Source: Thermophilibacter gallinarum (GTDB lineage: Bacteria; Actinomycetota; Coriobacteriia; Coriobacteriales; Atopobiaceae). From it: a DNA stretch of 64,000 nt. The notes below the pieces were generated by a model, which was given only the letters and a program-made list of their open reading frames with translations, was not told the origin of the DNA and did no database searches. The stretch lies in NCBI RefSeq assembly GCF_014982725.1, contig NZ_JADCJZ010000001.1, positions 248,001 through 312,000 on the forward strand, in the 5' to 3' direction. How positions within the stretch are numbered: position 1 is the first letter of the stretch; each line of letters starts with the position of its first letter. The translations under genes were made by a program, and so were the position numbers. Shown here one piece after another: positions 43,131-50,894 of the stretch.

Positions 43131-43212
43131 GAGTTCAATTTGATGATGTGCTACAGTGACTGAAATTGAACTCACGAGCCGTCGAGTTCAATTTAACGTC
43201 TGAAATTGAACT
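43131..43212. promoter_or_regulatory. Four-half-site operator upstream of the XRE-aminotransferase gene
   Basis: GAGTTCAATTT at 43131-43141 and 43184-43194, and the inverted GAAATTGAACT at 43162-43172 and 43202-43212. They form two inverted-repeat pairs, with 20-nt and 7-nt gaps. The last half-site ends 3 nt before the GGGAGG ribosome site of the gene at 43225. They are the probable binding sites of the XRE domain encoded just downstream. Confidence 0.8.
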
Positions 43213-43224
43213 TCGGGAGGCGCA

Positions 43225-44739
43225 GTGACCAACGAGACCTTCGCGGACCGGCTCCGACAGGCCATGGCAGAGAGGGGCCTCAAGCAGGCCGACCTCGTCC
43301 ACGGGGCGTCGGCGCGCGGCGAGAAGCTCGGGAAGAGCCAGGTCAGCCAGTACGTGAGCGGCAAGGTCGTTCCGCGCGCGAACGTGGTCGCCCTGCTCGC
43401 TGCGCTTCTCGACGTCGACGGGGCCTGGCTGGCCACGGGGGAGGGCGCGCGAGCTTCCGCGCGGCCTGAGACCGCCTCCCAGAAGCCCGCCGCCCGCACC
43501 TCCGAGAACAGGAGCGTCACCATGAGAGAGTTCAAGAAGTCCAGCAAGCTCGACAACGTCCTCTACGACGTCCGCGGTCCCGTCGCCGACGAGGCGGCCC
43601 GCATGGAGAACGAGGGCCTGCGCATCCTCAAGCTCAACATCGGCAACCCCGCGCCCTTCGGCTTCCGCACCCCGGACGAGGTCGTCCACGACATGCGTCA
43701 GCAGCTGCCCGACTGCGAGGGCTACTCCGACTCGCGAGGCCTCTTCTCCGCCCGCAAGGCCATCATGCAGTACGCCCAGCTCAAGCACCTGCCCAACGTG
43801 AGCATGGAGCACATCTACACAGGCAACGGCGTCTCGGAGCTCATCCAGCTCTGCATGAACGTGCTGCTCAACACCGGCGACGAGATCCTCATCCCCGCGC
43901 CGGACTACCCGCTGTGGACGGCCTGCGCCACGCTCGCCGGCGGCACGCCCGTGCACTACCTCTGCGACGAGGACGCCGAGTGGACCCCCGACCTCGCGGA
44001 CATGGAGTCCAAGATCACGAGCAACACCAAGGCTCTCGTGATCATCAACCCCAACAACCCCACCGGCGCCGTCTACCCGCGCGAGGTGCTCGAGCAGATC
44101 GTGGAGATCGCCCGTCGCCACCAGCTCATGATCTTCTCGGACGAGATCTACGACCGCCTGTGCATGGACGGCTACCAGCACATTTCCATCGCCTCGCTCG
44201 CGCCCGACCTGCCGTGCGTTACGTTCTCGGGCCTCTCCAAGAGCCACATGGTCGCCGGCTACCGCATCGGCTGGATGATCCTCTCGGGCAACAAGCGCTG
44301 CATGAAGGACTTCATCTACGGCATCAACATGCTCTCCAACATGCGCCTGTGCTCCAACGTGCCGGCGCAGTCCATCGTGCAGACGGCCCTCGGCGGCTAC
44401 CAGAGCGTGGAGCGCTACGTGGAGCCCGGCGGCCGCATCTACGACCAGCGTAACTTCGTCTACGAGGCCCTCAACGACATCGACGGCATCACGGCTGTGA
44501 AGCCCAAGGCCGCGTTCTACATCTTCCCCAAGATCGACGTGAAGAAGTTCAACATCACCGACGACGAGCAGTTCGCCCTCGACCTGCTGCACGAGAAGCA
44601 CATCCTCATCACGCGCGGCGGCGGCTTCAACTGGCCCAAGCCCGACCACTTCCGCATCGTCTACCTGCCGCGCATGGGCGTCCTGCGCGAGGCCATGACC
44701 GACCTCGCGGACTTCTTCGCCCACTACCGCCAGGGCTAG
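43225..44739 (+). CDS. XRE-type HTH domain fused to AlaA-like alanine aminotransferase
   Basis: A 504-aa fusion. Residues ~5-65 are a Cro/CI-type helix-turn-helix (FADRLRQAMAERGLKQADLV, SQVSQYVSGKVVPRANVV); 66-99 is a linker; from M100 the chain is a PLP fold-type I aminotransferase of the AlaA type (KSSKLDNVLYDVRGPV, LKLNIGNPAPFGF, NPNNPTGAVY, SDEIYD and the PLP Lys339 in FSGLSKSHMVAGYRIGW). It would make alanine from pyruvate and glutamate and probably represses itself via the upstream array. GTG start with GGGAGG. An internal AGGAG at 43510 and ATG at 43522 could also give the enzyme alone. It overlaps the convergent YolD gene by 4 nt. Confidence 0.9.
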   Translation: MTNETFADRLRQAMAERGLKQADLVHGASARGEKLGKSQVSQYVSGKVVPRANVVALLAALLDVDGAWLATGEGARASARPETASQKPAARTSENRSVTMREFKKSSKLDNVLYDVRGPVADEAARMENEGLRILKLNIGNPAPFGFRTPDEVVHDMRQQLPDCEGYSDSRGLFSARKAIMQYAQLKHLPNVSMEHIYTGNGVSELIQLCMNVLLNTGDEILIPAPDYPLWTACATLAGGTPVHYLCDEDAEWTPDLADMESKITSNTKALVIINPNNPTGAVYPREVLEQIVEIARRHQLMIFSDEIYDRLCMDGYQHISIASLAPDLPCVTFSGLSKSHMVAGYRIGWMILSGNKRCMKDFIYGINMLSNMRLCSNVPAQSIVQTALGGYQSVERYVEPGGRIYDQRNFVYEALNDIDGITAVKPKAAFYIFPKIDVKKFNITDDEQFALDLLHEKHILITRGGGFNWPKPDHFRIVYLPRMGVLREAMTDLADFFAHYRQG

Positions 44740-45068
44740 GCGAGCGGCTCCACGCGCCAGACGTCGTCGAAGGCGATCCTGCGCCGTACGACCGCGAGCT
44801 CGCGCGCCGCGGGATCCACGCTGGTCACGATGCCCTCGGTCGTGACGTAGGCGTCGCGCTCGTAGTGCGTCACGCGGACGAGCTGCCCCTTGCGCACGGC
44901 GGCGAGCTCGGCCGAGATGCGCGCGGCCTCCTCCTCGGAAGGCTCGCGCCGCGGCTCGCTCACGCGCTCGCGTTCCCGTACGAGGTCGTAGTAGCCGGTG
45001 AGCGCCGCGAACGGCATGAACTGCGCCGCGCGTTCGGCATGGCGACGCGGCTCCTCGGCCCTACTCAT
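44736..45068 (-). CDS. YolD-like protein
   Basis: A 110-aa YolD-like protein: RAAQFMPFAALTGYYDLVRE at the start, charged middle helix, then VRVTHYERDAYVTTEGIVTS and IAFDDVWRVE. YolD proteins are small companions of Y-family polymerases in Gram-positives and are predicted to take the UmuD-like partner role. The ATG at 45068 overlaps the end of the polymerase gene by 8 nt, so the two are translated together. The frame is open 84 nt upstream inside the polymerase gene. Confidence 0.85.
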   Translation of the reverse strand: MSRAEEPRRHAERAAQFMPFAALTGYYDLVRERERVSEPRREPSEEEAARISAELAAVRKGQLVRVTHYERDAYVTTEGIVTSVDPAARELAVVRRRIAFDDVWRVEPLA

Positions 45069-46389
45069 GGTGCCCTCCCACCTGCTCGTTGCGCTCGCGC
45101 CCGGTTGCGGCCGGACGGTAGCTGGTGCCGCGCAGCAGCGCGTTCTTGCCAAAGCGCCGCTTCACGGCCATCTCGGCGCGCGCGAGGCTCTTCTCGGCCG
45201 TGTCCGCCGCAGGGTCGCTGAAGAGCGTGAGCTCCACGTACTCCTCGGGCACGAGCTCGCCCACGGCGATGTTCACGCGGCGCACCGCGCGGTTGGGATC
45301 CACGATCTCCGCGTAGAGCGCGAGAAACGCCGCGGTGAGCGCGGCGCGCGAGCTCGTGGCTTCGGCAAGCTTGCGCGAGGCGTTGGCGCCCTCGCCGCGA
45401 CGGCCCACCACGCGCGTGCCGTGCTCGCCCGTGAAGGTCTCCGGAGCCGCGCCCTTCTCGCCCGCCGGGCCCCGCTCGTGCGCGTAGCCCACGAAGAGCG
45501 CAATGTGTCCGCAGACCAGCCCCTTGTCCACGAGCTCGAGCGCGAGGTTGTCCACCATCTCGCGCAGGACCACGCGCGCCTCCTCGAAGCTGTAGTCGCG
45601 CATGAGGACCTGCCCCGAGCCCATCGAGTGCGCCTTGGGCCGGTAGGCGTGGATCTGGGCCATCGTGCAGGGCTCGACGCCCCACGCGTGGTCGATGAGC
45701 AGCTCCGCGTTGACGCCAAACTCGTCGTAGAGCGCCTGCTCGCTCAGCAGCGCCACGCCGCCCATGTCATGCGCGCCCATCTGGGCCAGGCGCCGCGCGA
45801 TCCCGGGGCCGATGCCCCAGATGTCCGTGATGGGCCGGTGGGGCCAGATGAGGCACTTGTAGCGCTCCTCGTCCAGCTCCCCGATGTTGTCGGGCGCGTG
45901 CTTGGCCGTGACGTCCAGTGCGACCTTGGCCAGAAACAGGTTGGTCCCGATGCCGGCCGTCGCGCAGATGCCCGTCTCGCGCCGGACCATGTCGACGAGC
46001 TCCACGGCCAGCTCGCGCGGCGTCTTGCCGTAGAGCGCGAGGTAGGGCGTCACGTCGATGAACACCTCGTCCACCGAGTAGACGTGGATGTCCTCGGGCG
46101 AGAAGTACCGCAGGTAGCGAGCATAGATGTCCGCGGAGACCTCCATGTAGCGCCGCATGCGCGGCCGGGCCATCTCGTAGTCGATGCCGTCAGGGATCTC
46201 GAAGACGCGGCAGCGGTTGCGCACGCCGAGCTCCTTCATGGCCGGGGAGATGGCGAGGCAGATGGTCTTGCGGCCGCGCGAGGGGTCGGCCACCACGAGC
46301 CGGTGCTCGAACGGGTCGCGCCCGCGGTCCACGCACTCCACGGAGGCGTAGAAGCACTTGAGGTCTATGCAGAGGTAGGCGCGGTCCAT
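45061..46389 (-). CDS. Y-family DNA polymerase (UmuC/DinB type)
   Basis: A 442-aa translesion polymerase. Catalytic motifs: YLCIDLKCFYASVECVDRG (first Asp and steric gate region) and IHVYSVDEVFIDVTPYL (the DE pair). Helix-hairpin-helix ITDIWGIGPGIARRL follows, then the little-finger domain and a C-terminal region without a recognised clamp motif. It overlaps the YolD gene by 8 nt. An SOS-type box lies 12 nt upstream of the start, so induction by DNA damage through LexA is likely. This is the UvrX/YqjW-like Gram-positive arrangement. Confidence 0.9.
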   Translation of the reverse strand: MDRAYLCIDLKCFYASVECVDRGRDPFEHRLVVADPSRGRKTICLAISPAMKELGVRNRCRVFEIPDGIDYEMARPRMRRYMEVSADIYARYLRYFSPEDIHVYSVDEVFIDVTPYLALYGKTPRELAVELVDMVRRETGICATAGIGTNLFLAKVALDVTAKHAPDNIGELDEERYKCLIWPHRPITDIWGIGPGIARRLAQMGAHDMGGVALLSEQALYDEFGVNAELLIDHAWGVEPCTMAQIHAYRPKAHSMGSGQVLMRDYSFEEARVVLREMVDNLALELVDKGLVCGHIALFVGYAHERGPAGEKGAAPETFTGEHGTRVVGRRGEGANASRKLAEATSSRAALTAAFLALYAEIVDPNRAVRRVNIAVGELVPEEYVELTLFSDPAADTAEKSLARAEMAVKRRFGKNALLRGTSYRPAATGRERNEQVGGHHE

Positions 46390-46401
46390 GTCCCCGATTC
46401 C

Positions 46402-46413
46402 AAACGCTTGTTC
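46402..46413 (-). promoter_or_regulatory. LexA (SOS) box upstream of the Y-family polymerase
   Basis: On the minus strand the sequence is AGAACAAGCGTTTG, matching the Gram-positive SOS consensus CGAACRNRYGTTYG at 13 of 14 positions (the first C is A). It lies 13 nt upstream of the polymerase start, where LexA would block transcription. Confidence 0.75.
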
Positions 46414-46432
46414 TATGATGGGACCATCATAG
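46413..46432. promoter_or_regulatory. 9-bp inverted repeat between polymerase and thpR promoters
   Basis: CTATGATGG (46413-46421), spacer GA, CCATCATAG (46424-46432). It directly abuts the SOS box. Each arm holds TATGAT, a good -10 element, so the palindrome can serve divergent promoters for the polymerase gene and for thpR, or it may bind a second regulator. Confidence 0.55.
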
Positions 46433-46463
46433 CCGAGGAGCGGGACAGATTCGAGGAGGGGCC

Positions 46464-46988
46464 ATGCGGGCGTTCGTCGCGCTGGAGCTGCCGGAGGCGT
46501 TCGCGGACGAGGTCGCCGCGCTGTCGCGGCAGCTGGCCGCCGTCTGCGAAGGGCGCTTCGTGGCGGAGGGAGACCACCACCTCACGCTGGCGTTTCTCGG
46601 CGAGGTGGACGAGGCGGGGGCACGCGCCGCGATGGACGCGCTCGAGGCGGCGTGCGCCGGCGTGGGCCCGGTCGAGCTGGCGGCGGAGGGTCTCGGCACG
46701 TTCGGCCGCGGCCGTGCCGCCACGCTCTGGCTGGGGATTCGGCGCTCCGAGGAGCTGGACCTTCTCGCCCGGCGCGTGCGCGAGGAGCTCGCGGCGCGCG
46801 GCCTGACGTACGACGAGAAGGACTTCCTGCCGCACGTCACGCTCGCGCGCCGCGCTCGCGTGCCCCGCGGAGAGCTGGGAGACCTCGCCTTCCCGCTACC
46901 CGACGAGGCGCGCGACGTCACGCTCTTCCGCAGCATCCTCGAGCCCGACGGCGCCCGCTATAAGTCGCTCCATTCTGTGGAACTCTAA
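46464..46988 (+). CDS. thpR: RNA 2',3'-cyclic phosphodiesterase
   Basis: A 174-aa 2H phosphoesterase of the LigT/ThpR type. MRAFVALELPEAFADEV begins it, and the two HxT motifs are HHLTLAFLGEV (His39) and LPHVTLARRA near residue 123. It opens 2',3'-cyclic phosphates at RNA ends. Start with GAGGGG upstream. Its stop codon overlaps the first bases of a 197-bp repeat element at 46987. Confidence 0.9.
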   Translation: MRAFVALELPEAFADEVAALSRQLAAVCEGRFVAEGDHHLTLAFLGEVDEAGARAAMDALEAACAGVGPVELAAEGLGTFGRGRAATLWLGIRRSEELDLLARRVREELAARGLTYDEKDFLPHVTLARRARVPRGELGDLAFPLPDEARDVTLFRSILEPDGARYKSLHSVEL

Positions 46989-47183
46989 GGCAGAAATTGA
47001 ACGGCCTGGTGTCACTTTTCCCGCCGTCTGTGTGGCCTGGAGGAGTCGCTTCATGTCCAGGGCCTTCGCTCGTCCGCAAAAGACCAGTTGAGAGCCGCCC
47101 ATAATCGCGTGAATCTGCGAGGGGTCGCGACAGCTCGCACACCAGAGGGGAAAAGTGACACAGCGACAGAGAAAAAATGCCTC
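46987..47183. repeat. 197-bp MITE-like element, copy 1
   Basis: Ends are AAGGCA (46987-46992) and TGCCTC (47178-47183). An inner 13-bp perfect inverted repeat is TGTCACTTTTCCC (47010-47022) with GGGAAAAGTGACA (47148-47160). The 125-nt middle has no gene I can support. A second element with the same ends and the same 125-nt middle length, but unrelated middle sequence, is at 63261-63456. The left end overlaps the thpR stop codon. Confidence 0.75.
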
Positions 47184-47200
47184 GGAGCTTATTTCAGGGG

Positions 47201-47234
47201 CTGTGAGACAAATGAACCTGTCCCCTTTGTCTCA
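47201..47234. repeat. GTCCCC-loop hairpin, copy B
   Basis: 34 nt identical to 41174-41207: stem TGAGACAAA (47204-47212), loop TGAACCTGTCCCC, TTTGTCTCA (47226-47234). The right arm ends on the recQ stop codon. Confidence 0.85.
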
Positions 47235-49100
47235 CCGGTTGATCTCGGTGAGGAACGCGTCGGCGTAGAGCTCGGCCTTCTTGGCGCCCACGCCGGAGAC
47301 GCCGAGGAACTCATCGTGCGTGCGCGGCCTCTTGGCACACATGTCTACCAGCGACGCGTTGGAGAAGACGATGTATGCCGGGACGTTCTGCTCGCGCGCG
47401 AGCTCGCCGCGCAGGGCCGCCAGGCGCACGTAGAGCTCCTGGCCGGTGGCGTCCAGCTCGCTGACGTCGCTCGCCGCGCGCGCCTTCGCGGGTGCCGCGG
47501 GCACGCGCTCGACCTTGGGTTTGCCACGCGCCACCTTGAGGACGAAGGGCTCGTCCCAGGGCACCTCTCGCCGCAGGAACGCGCCCGAGCTCGCGGTGAG
47601 CGCTAGAGTGGGGTAGTCGCCGCCCACGCGCGCGAGCACGTCGCGGAAGACCAGCTCGTCGATTACGGCGCGCACGTGCGCCGCGGAAGCGTCCGCCATG
47701 ATGCCGTAGGTGGAGAGCGTGTCAAAGCCACGCTGCCGGACCTTCTCGCCGCGCGAGCCGCGCAGCACGTCCACGACCATGCCGGCACCGGCGCTGCGCC
47801 CGCGCTGGGCGATGCGCGCCACGCAGCTCACGACCTTGAGGGCGTCCTCGGTGACGTCGGTCTCCTCGAAGTCTGCGAGGCAGTTGCCGCAGCCCCCGCA
47901 GTACGCGGGTGCCTCCTCGCCAAAGTAGCGCAGGATGTGGGCGCGCAGGCACTCCGTGGTGGTGGCGTAGAAGACCATCTGGCGCAGGCGCTCGGCGTCG
48001 CGCTCGGCGAGAAGCGCCACCTGCTCGGGCGAGAGGCCCTCGCGCGGCTCGCTGCGGGAGAGCAGGAACTCCGCCGTGTGGACGTCGCCGGGGGAGTAGA
48101 GCAGGAGACAGTCGGCGCGCGTGCCGTCGCGGCCGGCGCGCCCCGCCTCCTGGTAGTAGTTCTCCAGGCTGAGCGGCAGGTTGTAGTGGACCACGTAGCT
48201 CACGTTGGACTTGTCGATGCCCATGCCGAAGGCGTTAGTCGCCACCATCACGCGGGCACGGTCGTAGAGGAAGTCGTCCTGGTTGCGCTCGCGCTCGCCG
48301 GCCGCGAGCCCCGCGTGATAGCGCGTGGCGGCCAGCCCCTCGTCGCGCAGCAGCTCGCAGACCTCCTCGACGGCGCGCCGGCTCGAGCAGTAGACGATGC
48401 CCGAGCGCTCGGCCCGCTCGCGGCAGAAGGCCACGAGCGCACGGTCCTTCTCGGCACGTCCGCGTGGGCGCTCCACGGAGAAGAAGAGGTTGGGACGGTC
48501 AAAGCTGGCGAGAACCACGAGCGGGTTGCGCAGGGCCAGCGCCTCGCGGATGTCCCTGCGCACGGCACGGGTGGCGGTGGCCGTGAGCGCCATCACCGGC
48601 GGCCGCACGGGAAGGGCCTCCAGGAAGTCAATGATTCGCTGGTAGCTGGGCCTAAAGTCGTTGCCCCACTGCGAGATGCAGTGTGCCTCGTCCACGGCGA
48701 GCAGGCTCACGCCGCGCGCGGTCACCGTCTCCACGAAGGCGGGGTCGTCGAGGCGCTCGGGCGCCACGTAGAGCAGGCGCAGCGCGCCGGAGGCGACGCC
48801 GTGGAGCACGCTCGCGCGCTCGGGCGCGGCGAGGGTGGAGTTGAGGTAGCTCGCGGCCACGCCCATCTGGCGTAGTGCGCCCACCTGGTCGGCCATGAGC
48901 GAGATGAGCGGTGAGACCACGATCGTGAGGCCGTCGAGCGCAAGCGCCGGCACCTGGTAGCAGATCGACTTGCCTGCGGAGGTGGGCATGACGGCCAGCA
49001 CGTCGCGGCCCGAGAGCGCGGCGTCCACGATCTCCGCCTGGTGCGGACGAAACTCCGAGTAGCCAAAGGTCTCGTGCAGTATGTCGAGCGGCGTGGGCAT
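47232..49100 (-). CDS. recQ: ATP-dependent DNA helicase RecQ
   Basis: A 622-aa RecQ helicase. DEAD domain: FRPHQAEIVDAALSGRDVLA, Walker A MPTSAGKSICYQ, VDEAHCISQWGNDFRPSY. Helicase C: GIVYCSSRRAVEEVCELL, VATNAFGMGIDKSNV, YYQEAGRAGRDG. Then the RQC zinc site (CLRAHILRYFGEEAPAYCGG and CGNC) and a C-terminal HRDC domain (ALRGELAREQNVPAYIVFSN). It unwinds forks and recombination intermediates. The start at 49100 is followed by typical RecQ sequence; the frame is open 240 nt more over the SigI promoter, which is not plausible coding. Confidence 0.95.
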   Translation of the reverse strand: MPTPLDILHETFGYSEFRPHQAEIVDAALSGRDVLAVMPTSAGKSICYQVPALALDGLTIVVSPLISLMADQVGALRQMGVAASYLNSTLAAPERASVLHGVASGALRLLYVAPERLDDPAFVETVTARGVSLLAVDEAHCISQWGNDFRPSYQRIIDFLEALPVRPPVMALTATATRAVRRDIREALALRNPLVVLASFDRPNLFFSVERPRGRAEKDRALVAFCRERAERSGIVYCSSRRAVEEVCELLRDEGLAATRYHAGLAAGERERNQDDFLYDRARVMVATNAFGMGIDKSNVSYVVHYNLPLSLENYYQEAGRAGRDGTRADCLLLYSPGDVHTAEFLLSRSEPREGLSPEQVALLAERDAERLRQMVFYATTTECLRAHILRYFGEEAPAYCGGCGNCLADFEETDVTEDALKVVSCVARIAQRGRSAGAGMVVDVLRGSRGEKVRQRGFDTLSTYGIMADASAAHVRAVIDELVFRDVLARVGGDYPTLALTASSGAFLRREVPWDEPFVLKVARGKPKVERVPAAPAKARAASDVSELDATGQELYVRLAALRGELAREQNVPAYIVFSNASLVDMCAKRPRTHDEFLGVSGVGAKKAELYADAFLTEINR

Positions 49101-49248
49101 GCGCGCCTCCCTCGAGCGGACGGTTCTTCTTGCCTCCCCATTGTGCGCTTTTCGCGGAACGGCACGCCTCTCGCCGTTGCTTACGCATGGCTTACATTCG
49201 GGCCGTTTCGTGCCGGTAACCTGAGATGCTCGGACAACTTTTGCCGCT

Positions 49249-49280
49249 ACCCCGAAACCGGGGCATGTCGTGCGCATTCT
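49249..49280 (+). promoter_or_regulatory. Candidate SigI-type promoter upstream of sigI
   Basis: ACCCCG (49249-49254), 18 nt, CGCATTCT (49273-49280), followed by TTCAC. The same two boxes with the same 18-nt spacing precede the lipoprotein gene (50818-50849). ACCCC-like -35 and CG-starting -10 elements fit what is known of SigI promoters in Firmicutes. A CCCCG/CGGGG inverted repeat overlaps the -35. The sigI ATG is 18 nt after the second box. Confidence 0.7.
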
Positions 49281-49297
49281 TTCACATGGAGGACACG

Positions 49298-50038
49298 ATG
49301 AAACGGGACAGGGATCTGGTGGCTCGGGTCCTTGCCGCAAAGCGGGATCCCCGTTGTGCGGATGACCTGGTGCGCGACTATCTCCCGTTCATCAAGGCGG
49401 AGACCGCCAAGTTCATGGGTCGGTCGCCGCAGCAGGGAAGAGACGACGAGCTGGGGATTGCCATGTTTGCATTCCACGAGGCGGTGCTCTCGTACGACCG
49501 GGCGCGCGGGGCGTTCCTGGCGTTCGCGTCCATGAGCATGCGCCATCGTCTCTTGGACTTTGCGCGCAGGGAGCGTCGCCATGCCGACGTCATCTCCCTT
49601 GACGAGAGGCGCCCTGACGGCGGCGAGGGGGATGAGCGCGCGCTCGTGGAGACGATCGCCTCCGAGCGAGACGAGCTTGACGAGCGCCAGATGCGGGAGG
49701 CATCCCGTCAGGAGATCGCCCAGTTTGCCGCGGAGCTCGAGTCCTTCGGCCTGACCTTCCTCGACGTTTCCGAGAACTGTCCCAAGCAGCAGCGCACGCT
49801 CGAAGCGTGCCAGCGCGTGCTTGACTGTGCGCGCAAGAACCCGGAGCTGCTCGACCGCCTGCTGCAGACGAAGAAGCTGCCCATGGCGGAGCTCGCCCGC
49901 GGCGCGGGGGTGGAGAGAAAGACGATCGAGCGCCATCGCCGTTACCTCGTGGCCGTTCTTCTCGCCTTTACAAATGGGTTCGAGATCATTCGCGGGCACC
50001 TCCGAAGGATCGTCCCGGCAGGGGGTGATGGGCGATGA
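49298..50038 (+). CDS. sigI: Sigma-I type RNA polymerase sigma factor
   Basis: A 246-aa sigma factor. Region 2: DDLVRDYLPFIKAETAKFMG, DDELGIAMFAFHEAVLSYDR, GAFLAFASMSMRHRLLDFARR, characteristic of SigI. The C-terminal part, with MAELARGAGVERKTIERHRRYLVAVLL and GFEIIRGHLRRI, is the SigI-specific DNA-binding domain. SigI factors answer heat or extracellular cues and are held by an RsgI partner. The ATG at 49298 is 5 nt after GGAGG; an in-frame ATG at 49286 lies over the ribosome site. The next gene starts inside its stop codon (ATGA overlap). It has its own promoter motif, suggesting self-activation. Confidence 0.88.
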   Translation: MKRDRDLVARVLAAKRDPRCADDLVRDYLPFIKAETAKFMGRSPQQGRDDELGIAMFAFHEAVLSYDRARGAFLAFASMSMRHRLLDFARRERRHADVISLDERRPDGGEGDERALVETIASERDELDERQMREASRQEIAQFAAELESFGLTFLDVSENCPKQQRTLEACQRVLDCARKNPELLDRLLQTKKLPMAELARGAGVERKTIERHRRYLVAVLLAFTNGFEIIRGHLRRIVPAGGDGR

Positions 50039-50793
50039 GCTACCTCGTCATGGAGTGCCATCCGGCCTATGCCGTGGTTCTGGACGAGCGGGGGAGATTC
50101 GTCCGCGTGCCCAACCTCGGATACGAGGTGGGACAAAGGCTCGATGACGTTGTGACCTTCGATGCCGCAGTCCTGTCGTTCGAGCAGACAAGGCCGAGAA
50201 GGGCGCGGCGGGGCCTTGCTGCGGCGCTTGCGGCGGCCGCGTGCCTGTGCGCACTTGTCATCGGCGGCTTTGCGGTATGGCAGACGCCCATCGGTACGGT
50301 CCACATGAGCATCAACCCCGAGGTCGACATCGACGTCAACCACTTTGACCGCGTGGTCGGGCTCGAAGGGGACAACGAGGATGGCGAGAAGCTCGTCGAG
50401 GGCTTCTCGTACTACGGGCGCACGATTGACGAGGTGTCGGACGATCTGGCGGTGCGCGCAAAGGAGCAGGGCTACCTCGTGCCCGGCGGGACGATTCAGA
50501 TTACGGTTGAGTCCGACGACGAGGAGTGGCGCATCGCGACGGAGGACCGTCTCATCATCGAGCTCGAGGTGCACCTTGAGCAGCCGGTTGTTCCCGAGTC
50601 CGATACGGGCGAGGACAATGCCGCCACGCCGGCTGTGGAGGTCCCTTCCGAGCAGCCTGTGCCAGTAGAGTCCGACCCTGCGCCAGAACAGGTCGTTTCC
50701 GACGATGACGATGATGACTGGGACGACTGGGATGACGACGACTGGGATGACGACGATGACGATTGGGACGACGAGGACGACGATGACGACTAG
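50035..50793 (+). CDS. rsgI: RsgI-type anti-sigma factor with Asp/Trp-rich tail
   Basis: A 252-aa single-pass membrane protein. Residues 1-50 are the RsgI N-terminal sigma-binding domain (MSYLVMECHPAYAVVLDERG, VGQRLDDVVTF). The membrane segment is ~60-82. The extracytoplasmic domain starts GTVHMSINPEVDIDVNHFDR, the RsgI signature; Asn94-Pro95 is the site where, as I recall, clostridial RsgI proteins self-cleave. A Pro/Glu linker (~183-222) leads to a tail at 223-252 made only of Asp, Trp and Glu (WDDWDDDDWDDD-like). The ATG overlaps the sigI stop by 4 nt. Confidence 0.87.
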   Translation: MSYLVMECHPAYAVVLDERGRFVRVPNLGYEVGQRLDDVVTFDAAVLSFEQTRPRRARRGLAAALAAAACLCALVIGGFAVWQTPIGTVHMSINPEVDIDVNHFDRVVGLEGDNEDGEKLVEGFSYYGRTIDEVSDDLAVRAKEQGYLVPGGTIQITVESDDEEWRIATEDRLIIELEVHLEQPVVPESDTGEDNAATPAVEVPSEQPVPVESDPAPEQVVSDDDDDDWDDWDDDDWDDDDDDWDDEDDDDD

Positions 50794-50817
50794 CCGGGAG
50801 AAAAAAGTTTTAGTGTG

Positions 50818-50849
50818 ACCCCGCTTTCGAAAAGGCACCCGCGCATTCT
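50818..50849 (+). promoter_or_regulatory. Candidate SigI-type promoter upstream of the lipoprotein gene
   Basis: ACCCCG (50818-50823), 18 nt, CGCATTCT (50842-50849), then CTCAC. Boxes and spacing equal those before sigI; the 18-nt spacers differ. The lipoprotein ATG is 45 nt downstream. Confidence 0.7.
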
Positions 50850-50894
50850 CTCACCGTACGGCAAGAAAAGGGCTCAACCACCAAGGAGGACATC

